Below, in pieces: positions 1 to 7,245 of a stretch of 64,000 nucleotides of DNA (its first letter is position 1; every line of letters starts with the position of its first letter). Below the pieces are notes generated by a model, which saw nothing but the letters and a program-made list of their open reading frames with translations, was not told where the DNA came from and did no database searches. Source of the stretch: an uncultured Bacilli bacterium (GTDB lineage: Bacteria; Bacillota_I; Bacilli_A; RF39; UBA660); assembly GCA_934096705.1 (NCBI GenBank), contig CAKOMR010000006.1, positions 1 through 64,000 on the forward strand, in the 5' to 3' direction. The translations under genes were made by a program, and so were the position numbers.

Positions 1-80
1 ACATAGTTAGCACAATTTAATAATTTCATACATTTCTTGTAATCATTCATCTTCTTAATAAACAAACTTGTATTAGCCAT
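1..80 (-). CDS. Partial small protein, runs off the left edge
   Basis: An ATG at 78-80 is preceded by a good ribosome binding site (AGAGGTGA, then AATT). The frame is open for 26 codons to the window edge, reading MANTSLFIKKMNDYKKCM at the start. The visible part is short, lysine-rich and not recognised. It lies downstream of a helicase remnant on the same strand, so it may belong to the same decayed mobile element. Function unknown. Confidence 0.45.
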   Translation of the reverse strand, partial: MANTSLFIKKMNDYKKCMKLLNCANY

Positions 81-111
81 AATTTCACCTCTTTTATGTA
101 TCTATTATACA

Positions 112-138
112 CTAAAAAGCCTGGGTTTTACCAGACTT
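112..138 (-). terminator. Intrinsic terminator after helicase remnant
   Basis: On the minus strand AGTCTGG pairs with CCAGGCT (one G-U pair) around a TAAAA-type loop and is followed by a run of T. It sits just past the stop codon of the helicase fragment at 153. Confidence 0.6.
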
Positions 139-152
139 CTAATTATTAAGAT

Positions 153-510
153 TTAATCTTTCCCTAAAATGGCTTTAATATCATCAATTATATCAAAATT
201 GATTGATTCAACTAACTCGCCTTCGATAGATTTTAACATTATATCTTTCTTTTCTTCTAATCTATTATAAGTTTTTAAATCTATACTATCTTCATCAGGA
301 TTAATACTTTTCAAAACCAAATAATAATACTGTGTATATTGATTTTCAGGTAAGCCAAGACGATTAATTCTATCTCTAGATTGCAACATATACGTTAAAT
401 CAAAGATGTATTCAAAGTATACTGCATTATAACAAATATCATGTAATGAACAGACTTTTCAACACCACTTTCTTTTGTATCAATACTTTTTTTCATATTC
501 TGTTACATCA
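153..510 (-). pseudogene. SNF2-type helicase C-terminal remnant
   Basis: The open frame at 153-389 encodes about 78 residues. Its start resembles superfamily 2 helicase motif VI (QSRDRINRLGL, then a YYYL-type segment). Reading upstream without a start codon extends the match through AVYFEYIFDLTYM, a motif V-like stretch, until a stop at 459. A second frame then gives SIDTKESGVEKSV, the preceding helicase sequence. A frameshift near 455 therefore separates two homologous pieces, and everything N-terminal to them is gone. In an intact protein this would be the ATP-binding C-terminal lobe of an SNF2/Rad54-like helicase of the kind found in phages and restriction or DISARM-like loci. Family assignment is from motif recognition only. 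Confidence 0.6.
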
Positions 511-591
511 AATAATTTGTATTTAATAATATTCCTATAAATGCTGACTAATTTTTTATTTTTAAATAATTAATATAACACGGAGGTGTCT

Positions 592-870
592 ATGTTAAAA
601 AAATTTACAAAAAAAGATATTGATGATGAAATATGTGAAAAGGTTATCAATTGCTTTTACAATAATTATCATGCACTTATTGAAAAATATATTATACATG
701 AAGTTATTGCCTATTATTTTACTAATTATTTTTATTGAAACATTATGTGGAAAGCAACATTTTTACAGTATTATAATTCGGTTTCATATATGTTTAATCT
801 AATTGGAGAAAATTATGAAAAAACCAAAAAGAAACATAAAATACCAAGTTTGAATTTAAATTAAAAATAC
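592..870 (+). pseudogene. Degenerate 5' ORF upstream of integrase remnant
   Basis: A strong ribosome binding site (GGAGGTG at 582-588) precedes the ATG at 592. The frame encodes 48 residues (MLKKFTKKDIDDEICEKVIN at its start) and stops at TGA 736-738. Reading on in the same frame gives about 40 further plausible residues before a TAA, so the TGA looks like a nonsense mutation. It could be a separate small gene of the element or the 5' part of the integrase; I do not recognise the family. Confidence 0.35.
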
Positions 871-1069
871 AAGAATATGAAAATACAAATAATACAACAT
901 CTGAAGAAATGATTAGAGTGTTTATTGAATTTAGAAAAATAAAGTTAAGGAAAACACATTATATTGTTATAACAACAAATTACCTTATCTAAAATCATTA
1001 TATAAAGTTAAACTTAAAGACTTTAATTATTCTACTTTCAAAAGATGATATGACAAAATAAAGAGTAAT

Positions 1070-1830
1070 CATTTTGCTACAAAAACTAAGAATGATATTT
1101 GCAGATTATTAAAAAGTATCTTAATTTATGCCACTGCTTGACATGAATTTAATTTCATTAGAGTATATCCTAATATATATAACTTTAATAATCCTAATTA
1201 ATTTCCTAAAGAACAATTGTTTTTTACTTATGATGAATTCAAACAATTTCTTTCTGTTGAATCAGATATCAAATGGATTGGCATTTTTGAAATATTATAT
1301 TACTGTGGTTTAAGATGTGGAGAATTTAGAGAATTACAATGGAAATATATAATTTTAGAGATAGAACTTTAAGTGTAACAAAACAAATTAATGACCGTTG
1401 TGGATCTGTTAAAAATTGGCAATTCTCGGTTTCTAAAACCAAAAGTAGTATAAGAATATTAAAGATGCCACAAGTCCTTACAAACGACCTTAAAATAATG
1501 AAAAACGAGGCAGAAAAGATACCTGTATTTAATGATAATTTCTTTGTAGCTGGAGATATGCTTCCTGTATGTAGTAATACACTTACTAATCATAAAAATG
1601 TTAACTGTAAATTAGCTAATGTTAAACAGATCCGATTACATGATTTCAGACATTCTTGTGCATCTCTTCTGGTTAATAAAGGCGCTAATGTTCAAGTTGT
1701 AGCAAAATACTTAGGCCATACAAAAGTTGAAGAAACTTTAAAAACTTATTCACACCTATTTACAAGTACTTTAGATGAAGTAGTAGCTGTAATTGATAAT
1801 TTAGATAATAATAAAACCGATGATAATTAG
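1070..1830 (+). pseudogene. Tyrosine recombinase/integrase pseudogene
   Basis: The C-terminal catalytic domain of a phage or ICE-type tyrosine integrase is readable across three blocks. Block 1 (from about 1071) gives an arm/core-binding segment (FATKTKNDICRLLKSI) with a TGA where a tryptophan is expected, then a TAA just before FPKEQLFFTYDEFKQF. Block 2 carries the first catalytic arginine in GLRCGEFRELQW. A frameshift near 1340-1350 leads to block 3 (1339-1830), which holds LHDFRHSCAS (His and second Arg), LGHTKVEETLKTYSHL (second His region and catalytic Tyr). All catalytic residues survive in separate frames, so the decay is recent. The N-terminal SAM-like domain is not clearly recoverable. 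It points away from the KAP NTPase gene and converges on it. Confidence 0.8.
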
Positions 1831-3731
1831 TCACCGGTTTTTAATAATTCTAACTTTTCATTTAATGTTTCTGTCAATAAGTCTAATGCATAAATCTTTG
1901 TTTTTCCAAATTTATTTTTATTCATTTCATTAATTCTTTTTATCAAAAGTTCAAGATTTTCTCTATCCATCATATAAAAATCCCTTATATTACCAAAATG
2001 ATAAACATTGTCTATTGTATATTTGAAATAAAAAATATCTTTTGTAGAACACTTTTTAATATTTTCTATAATTAAATTAACATCCAATTTATTTAAAAAT
2101 CCCTCGCCATGAATGACATTATTCTTGATATAAAGGTTATAAAGTTTTTCACCCCAGTTTTCTGATAACAATATAGTAACTATTGTATCGGAACTATTTT
2201 TACTTCTATTTTGATTAATAATGTCATTAAATTCTTTTGAATACTTATTGTAAACATCCACTGTTTTTTGATCATTTAACATTGTATGAAAATCAATATA
2301 ATCAACTTTATTATCAACTAAGCTTTTCTTCATTAAATCTACTAACTGCTCAATATAATCAGGAAATAGTCCAATTACTTCTAAGCCTGATATAATCCTT
2401 AATAATTTGGGAAAAACTTGATATCCATAATGAAAATTTTTAATCATTTTATCTAAATATTCTTTTATTTCACTATCTTCTAATTCCCAATAAGCTTCTA
2501 AATTAAAATAGGGATCATCATTTGGTAAAGCATTTTCTATTTCAACTGTTATATATTGATTTAAAGTGTTCTTCATCTGACTTAAATTAAGGCTAGAAGA
2601 ACATAAATAATCACTAATAAAATCAAACGCAGTAAAATAATCAGTCATTTTTTGTAATCCATCATCAGTGAATGATGTTGCACCAGAATATTTTGCACCA
2701 TTTAATTTTTGTTTTATTTCAACACCATTTTTTAATAATACAGACATATGAATTGTATTAATAAATGTTAATTCTAAAATTCTATTTTCTTTTTCTTCAT
2801 ATTTTTGCTTTTTAATTTGATTAAATATAATTTCATATTCATTTAATAAAAAAATTATAGTTCTAATATTACAACAATTATCTTTTTTTAGTGTTTCAAC
2901 TAATAAACTCTTTTGGGATTTCAAATACTCATAGTATTTCTTATTTTTAATATGGTTTTCTAAAATATTATTTATTATTTTTTCCAAATTTGGCACATAA
3001 TCTATAGTTTTACCAATTAATTTTTCTTTTATTAATTTATACTTATTTTCTGTGTTATATGTTTTGTTAACTCTTTTTTTAATATCTTCTATCTTTGGCT
3101 TAGTAACTGTATCATTACTTTGCCATGAATTAACTTTTTTATTTTCGCCATACTCAATATTATTATATAAGCAACTAATTATTTTTAATTCATAATTATT
3201 ATCTATATTTAGCTTTTCTATTTCGTTTTCGTTAGCAACTATAATACACTTAACATTCTTGTGTTCCACATAATCATTAATAAACCCCAAGACTTCATTA
3301 ATAGGTATATTAACTCTTTCTAAATCGTCAAATATAATTAATTTTTTCGAAACATCTATAAAATTACTCATTAACTCAGTTGCATCAATACTTTTTGCAT
3401 CTGGTAAAGGTATTTTAAAAATACTTGAAATGGCCGATGAAAAGCTTCTATAACCAGCGCCTAATATTTTGCCTCCCTTTTTTATTTTTTTATTTATTTT
3501 CATATTTTTGTTCATTATTGAGTATAGTATTTTTTTACTTATATCACTTGTATTACTAAGCCCATATAAAGAAACATATACACTATCATTAATTTCTGCT
3601 AGTATTTTGTTTTTAACAAAATATGTTTTACCGCATCCCCACTCTCCATTAAGTAGAATTGCATACTGACTATTAACATCAGAGTAGTATGTTTTAATTA
3701 TTTCAATTATTTCTTCCTCGCTTAAATTCAT
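1827..3731 (-). CDS. KAP-family P-loop NTPase
   Basis: A 634-residue intact protein. The N-terminal third has Walker A GEWGCGKT (residues 29-36) and Walker B LIIFDDLER (131-139), the arrangement of KAP-family NTPases (PF07693). The rest is helical, Lys/Asn-rich and without recognisable domains; I see no convincing membrane segments inserted in the NTPase. KAP NTPases are often in mobile or defence loci (QatA of the QatABCD system is one). Here it stands alone between an integrase pseudogene and a second integrase-tail-like sequence, with no obvious effector partner, so the C-terminal 450 residues may hold the effector or partner-binding function. Start: ATG at 3731, with AAGGAGG about 11 bases upstream. 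A defence role is inference from family and context. Confidence 0.75.
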   Translation of the reverse strand: MNLSEEEIIEIIKTYYSDVNSQYAILLNGEWGCGKTYFVKNKILAEINDSVYVSLYGLSNTSDISKKILYSIMNKNMKINKKIKKGGKILGAGYRSFSSAISSIFKIPLPDAKSIDATELMSNFIDVSKKLIIFDDLERVNIPINEVLGFINDYVEHKNVKCIIVANENEIEKLNIDNNYELKIISCLYNNIEYGENKKVNSWQSNDTVTKPKIEDIKKRVNKTYNTENKYKLIKEKLIGKTIDYVPNLEKIINNILENHIKNKKYYEYLKSQKSLLVETLKKDNCCNIRTIIFLLNEYEIIFNQIKKQKYEEKENRILELTFINTIHMSVLLKNGVEIKQKLNGAKYSGATSFTDDGLQKMTDYFTAFDFISDYLCSSSLNLSQMKNTLNQYITVEIENALPNDDPYFNLEAYWELEDSEIKEYLDKMIKNFHYGYQVFPKLLRIISGLEVIGLFPDYIEQLVDLMKKSLVDNKVDYIDFHTMLNDQKTVDVYNKYSKEFNDIINQNRSKNSSDTIVTILLSENWGEKLYNLYIKNNVIHGEGFLNKLDVNLIIENIKKCSTKDIFYFKYTIDNVYHFGNIRDFYMMDRENLELLIKRINEMNKNKFGKTKIYALDLLTETLNEKLELLKTGD

Positions 3732-3762
3732 AACAATTTTATCCTCCTTATAAAAGAAAAAA

Positions 3763-3785
3763 TTCTATACTATAATTGTATAGAA
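3763..3785 (-). repeat. Inverted repeat in the KAP NTPase leader
   Basis: TTCTATAC and GTATAGAA form a perfect 8-bp inverted repeat with a 7-base spacer. It lies just downstream of the predicted transcription start of the KAP gene and about 30 bases before its ribosome binding site. It could be a protein operator or an RNA hairpin; no T-run follows, so it is not a terminator. Confidence 0.6.
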
Positions 3786-3797
3786 CTCTATGATTAC

Positions 3798-3826
3798 ATT
3801 ATACTACTTTATCTCTTAAATGTCTG
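3798..3826 (-). promoter_or_regulatory. Promoter of the KAP NTPase gene
   Basis: On the minus strand a CAGACA -35-like box (3821-3826) is separated by 17 bases from a perfect TATAAT -10 box (3798-3803). This places the start of transcription near 3791, just upstream of the palindrome at 3763-3785. Confidence 0.5.
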
Positions 3827-3841
3827 CAATAATCATGCAAT

Positions 3842-3890
3842 TTTAACAAAACTTGTTCCCGAGTTGTTCCCAAGAATTATTTTCATTCTT
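3842..3890 (-). other. Integrase-tail-like remnant with TTGTTCCC direct repeat
   Basis: The minus strand reads NNSWEQLGNKFC followed by TAA, which resembles the extreme C-terminal tail of some Firmicutes tyrosine integrases. On the plus strand the same DNA contains TTGTTCCC twice (3853-3860 and 3864-3871). It may be the scar or attachment boundary of the element carrying the KAP gene. The assignment is tentative. Confidence 0.3.
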
Positions 3891-3921
3891 CTCTATACTC
3901 ACAACCCATTATAAAATGGGC

Positions 3922-3953
3922 ATAAAAAATGAGAGCACGGTTAAATGCTCTCT
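3922..3953 (-). terminator. trpS terminator
   Basis: On the minus strand GAGAGCA and TGCTCTC form a 7-bp stem around an 8-base loop, followed by ATTTTTTA. It lies about 20 bases past the trpS stop codon. A second small hairpin (CCCATT/AATGGG) is adjacent. Confidence 0.75.
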
Positions 3954-3972
3954 TCAGGGGGCACAATCTTTT

Positions 3973-4959
3973 TTAATTAAGTCCAACTTTTTTCTTCATT
4001 TCAATCATTTTTTCATAAGCAAGTTTTCTAGAATTTTCTTTACCTTTTTCTAATATTTCATCAAGTCTACCAGAACTTATAATATGATTATATTTTGTCT
4101 GAATATCACTTATCATATTTGATGTTAATGATGCTACATACTTTTTAAAGTTGCCATAGCCAGAGTTTTTATATTCATTTGCAATATCCTCTACAGTTCT
4201 TTTCGAAATAACGCTTGCTATATTAAGCAAATTAGAAATTCCAGGTTTATTTTCTTCATCGAAATACACTAAATTTTCACTATCTGTAGTTGCTCCCATT
4301 ATCTTTTTGCTTACCATTTCTGGGCTATCGAATAAAGAAATAACTCCATTTGGATTAGTTTCTGATTTACTCATTTTTTTACTTGGATCTTTCAAATCTT
4401 TAATTTTAATTCCCTCTTTACTAATTAAAGGCTGAGGAAGTTTAAAAGTTTCCCCATATTTATTATTAAATCTTTCTGCAATATCACGTGCAATTTCAAC
4501 ATGTTGTTTTTGATCTATGCCTACAGGAACATAATCTGAATCACAATATAAAATATCTGCAGCCATTAAAATTGGATAAGTTAAAAGTCCTACAGTAAAG
4601 TTTTCTTTACCTTTAGATTTTTCTTTAAACTGAATCATTCTTGATGCTTCACCATAATATGTATTACATTCCAAAATCCATGAAATCATAGGGATATATT
4701 CATTATCTGATTGAATATAAACAACCACCTTTTCTGTGTCTATTCCACAAGCAATATACATTGCAATAAACTTTTTAATTCTATTTCTTAAAGTATCAGG
4801 ATCTTGATATTCAGTAAGTGCATGAAGATCTGCTACAAAAAGATATACTTCATTATTTTCATCATTTGAAAGTTCTACCATTTGTGATATTGCTCCAATA
4901 TAATTACCTAAAGTAAGTTCTCCAGTTGGTTTTAATCCAGTTAAAATTCTTTTTTTCAT
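3973..4959 (-). CDS. trpS: Tryptophanyl-tRNA synthetase
   Basis: Class I aminoacyl-tRNA synthetase of 328 residues that charges tRNA-Trp. The HIGH-type motif is in PTGELTLGNYIGA near residue 11-20 and the KMSKS loop is exact, preceded by KDPSKK. The length is normal for TrpRS. The start chosen is the ATG at 4957-4959, with AGAAGGA eight bases upstream; a longer open frame runs up to 5055 but crosses the T-box terminator and is not coding. Expression should be controlled by the upstream tryptophan T-box, with readthrough when uncharged tRNA-Trp binds. Identification is secure. Confidence 0.97.
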   Translation of the reverse strand: MKKRILTGLKPTGELTLGNYIGAISQMVELSNDENNEVYLFVADLHALTEYQDPDTLRNRIKKFIAMYIACGIDTEKVVVYIQSDNEYIPMISWILECNTYYGEASRMIQFKEKSKGKENFTVGLLTYPILMAADILYCDSDYVPVGIDQKQHVEIARDIAERFNNKYGETFKLPQPLISKEGIKIKDLKDPSKKMSKSETNPNGVISLFDSPEMVSKKIMGATTDSENLVYFDEENKPGISNLLNIASVISKRTVEDIANEYKNSGYGNFKKYVASLTSNMISDIQTKYNHIISSGRLDEILEKGKENSRKLAYEKMIEMKKKVGLN

Positions 4960-4976
4960 ATTTATCCTTCTTTCTT

Positions 4977-5222
4977 TAAAAAAAATCTTATCCTCAATAA
5001 TTAGGATAAGATTTAAATTCTTATTAATGCCACCTAAAAAGTGTGTCATGTACATTTATACATGCTATTTTGTTAACGAAGTTAAGTACTCCGTGCTAGC
5101 CTACTAAAATTTCGGTAGCCTCTTAAAAGTCCATTTCGAATAACATCAATTTATAACTTTCCACCATTTAGTTACTCTCTATAAAATCAATATTACCTAC
5201 TTTTCTTTCTCATCGATTTACA
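4977..5222 (-). promoter_or_regulatory. T-box riboswitch (tRNA-Trp) before trpS
   Basis: The leader has a T-box core reading AGGTGGCA (5028-5035); UGGC fits a tRNA-Trp acceptor ending GCCA. The Stem I specifier region reads GAAATGGAC, placing the codon TGG at 5131-5133, followed by AC as in the serS leader here. An AGAGAGT motif and a GGTGGAAAGTTA-like bulge lie further upstream. The attenuator terminator is an 11-bp perfect stem (AATCTTATCCT with AGGATAAGATT, 4984-5013) followed by eight T. All parts are in the expected order. Confidence 0.9.
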
Positions 5223-5227
5223 AGTTT

Positions 5228-5256
5228 ATTGTATAAAAATTCTTTTTCTTTGTCAA
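5228..5256 (-). promoter_or_regulatory. Promoter of the trpS T-box transcript
   Basis: Consensus TTGACA (5251-5256), 17-base spacer, TACAAT (5228-5233) on the minus strand, immediately upstream of the T-box leader. Confidence 0.75.
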
Positions 5257-5268
5257 TAACAATATATT

Positions 5269-7245
5269 TTATAATTCAAATTGAGAATTATAAAGTTTAG
5301 CATAAAAGCCATCTTTTTTCATAAGTTCATCATGAGAACCTTGCTCTATAATATTTCCTTCATTCATAACTAATATTAAATCAGCATTTTTTATAGTTGA
5401 AAGTCTATGAGCAATTATAAATGATGTTTTATCTTCCATTAGTTTATCCATAGCTTTTTGAACAAGTTCTTCAGTTCTAGTATCAACATTTGATGTAGCT
5501 TCATCTAGTATTAAAAGTGGAGCCTTTTCACACATACCACGAGCTATTGTAAGAAGTTGTTTTTGTCCTGCGGAAATATTATCATTTTCAGAAATTACAG
5601 TATCATAATTATTTGGAAGTGTTTTAATAAAATGATCTAGTCCAATATATTTACATACATTTTCTATTTCTTTATCAGTAATTTTTGAATTATTATATCT
5701 AATATTGTCTTTAACAGTTCCTTCGAAAAGCCAAGTATCTTGAAGTACCATCGTAAATAAATTATGAATATTTTCTCTTGTTAAATCATGAATACTTTTT
5801 CCATCAATAGTTATATCTCCATCATGTATATCATAAAACTTCATAAGTAAGTTTACCATAGTTGTTTTACCTGCACCAGTTGGTCCTACAATAGCAATTT
5901 TTTGGCCTGATTTAACTTTTGCAGAAAAATCTTTAATAATAGTTTTACCATTTTCATCATATTTAAATGAAACATGGTTAAACTCAATATTTCCTTTTAC
6001 ACTATCTTTATCAAGTTTATCTTTATTTTCTTCTTTAGACATTTCTTCTTCATCTAAGAATTCAAATACTCTTTCCGAAGATGCTAAAGCAGATTGTATA
6101 AAAGTAAATTCCTGCGCTATTGAGGAAAGTGGCATTGTAAATAGTCTTACATATGTAATAAAGGCAATAATTACACCAAAAGTGATTTTACCATTCATTG
6201 TAAGAAGTGCACCAGCAATACATACAGCTACGTAGCCAAAATTACCTACGAAGCTCATCATTGGATGCATAAGTCCTGATAAGAAGCCACTTTTTCTACT
6301 ACATTCACTAACCTCTTTATTTATTTTATCAAATTTTTTATTTGCATCATCTTGTCCATTATAAACTTTAACAACGTTAAGTCCAGAATAAATCTCTTCG
6401 ATATGACTATTAAGTTTTCCTAAACCTTCTTGTCTTTTTACAAAATATTTTTGACTCTTAGAAAGAATTATTGCCATAAAAACAAAACCTATTAATGATG
6501 AAAATATTGCTGTTAAACTCATAACTGCATTTGTTTTAAACATCATAATAATTGAACCAAATAATAATGTCACATTACTTGCAAGTGAAGAAAGTGAATT
6601 ATTAAGTGTTTGAGCAAGTGTATCAACATCATTTGTTACTCTTGATAATATATCTCCAGTTTGATGATTATCAAAATATTTAAGAGGTAATTTATTAATT
6701 TTTTGTGATATTCTTTTTCTTAGTGTTCTAGCAAAATTATTTGATACATTAGTCATAGAAAGTGCTTGTAAAAAGCCAAATATACTACTTACAAAATAAA
6801 CCACTAAAAGCATAATACATATGTTTTTAATTTTTTTAATATCCATTTTTGGTTTAATTACTTTTTGAATGTTTTCAGGCATTTTTTCAAGTGCATTATA
6901 TAATTCTTTTGCGCTTGCATCTTTATTTAATGTTTTTAAAGCATTAACATATTCTAATTGATCGTTCATACTTATAGTAACATTATCAATAACAATGTCA
7001 CTTCCAAAAGATGTTTCTATTTTTTCATTTAAAATATTTAGATTTTTCGAATTAATTACTAAACCTTTTTGAATTTCATCAGTTAATTTAGAAAGTCTAT
7101 TCGGAGCACTTATTGTAAGTACTGAACCAAAAATAGCTAAAATTAAACTTATTATAACAAGTACTTTAAATGGTTTTAATTCCTTTACAAGTCTTTTAAG
7201 TGAACCCTTAAAATCTTTTGCATTTTCCATTTTTTTATTATGCAT
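5269..7245 (-). CDS. ABC exporter half-transporter, catalytically canonical subunit
   Basis: Fused membrane and ATPase half-transporter, about 658 residues. Six membrane segments lie in roughly residues 30-400, with a long extracytoplasmic insert after the first segment; the ATPase domain follows. Walker A is GPTGAGKT, the signature is the altered ISAGQ, Walker B plus catalytic Glu is LLILDEATS, and the switch His is intact (IIAHRLS). Its partner ends at 7238, overlapping it by 8 bases, so the two are translated together as a heterodimer. Start: ATG at 7245, with AAAGGAG about 7 bases upstream; the open frame extends to 7299 but lacks a ribosome site there. Substrate unknown; MarR control suggests a drug or peptide exporter. 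Confidence 0.88.
   Translation of the reverse strand: MHNKKMENAKDFKGSLKRLVKELKPFKVLVIISLILAIFGSVLTISAPNRLSKLTDEIQKGLVINSKNLNILNEKIETSFGSDIVIDNVTISMNDQLEYVNALKTLNKDASAKELYNALEKMPENIQKVIKPKMDIKKIKNICIMLLVVYFVSSIFGFLQALSMTNVSNNFARTLRKRISQKINKLPLKYFDNHQTGDILSRVTNDVDTLAQTLNNSLSSLASNVTLLFGSIIMMFKTNAVMSLTAIFSSLIGFVFMAIILSKSQKYFVKRQEGLGKLNSHIEEIYSGLNVVKVYNGQDDANKKFDKINKEVSECSRKSGFLSGLMHPMMSFVGNFGYVAVCIAGALLTMNGKITFGVIIAFITYVRLFTMPLSSIAQEFTFIQSALASSERVFEFLDEEEMSKEENKDKLDKDSVKGNIEFNHVSFKYDENGKTIIKDFSAKVKSGQKIAIVGPTGAGKTTMVNLLMKFYDIHDGDITIDGKSIHDLTRENIHNLFTMVLQDTWLFEGTVKDNIRYNNSKITDKEIENVCKYIGLDHFIKTLPNNYDTVISENDNISAGQKQLLTIARGMCEKAPLLILDEATSNVDTRTEELVQKAMDKLMEDKTSFIIAHRLSTIKNADLILVMNEGNIIEQGSHDELMKKDGFYAKLYNSQFEL

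Noticed and set aside
592..1240. Two TGA codons in readable frames where Trp would fit, suggesting genetic code 4
   Set aside because: TGA ends several intact genes in this window with ATGA overlaps (10273, 15402, 32291), and one premature TAA is also present in the same remnant, so decay is the simpler explanation.
4960..5055. N-terminal extension of trpS to 5055
   Set aside because: It runs through the T-box terminator stem and lacks a ribosome site; the ATG at 4959 has one.
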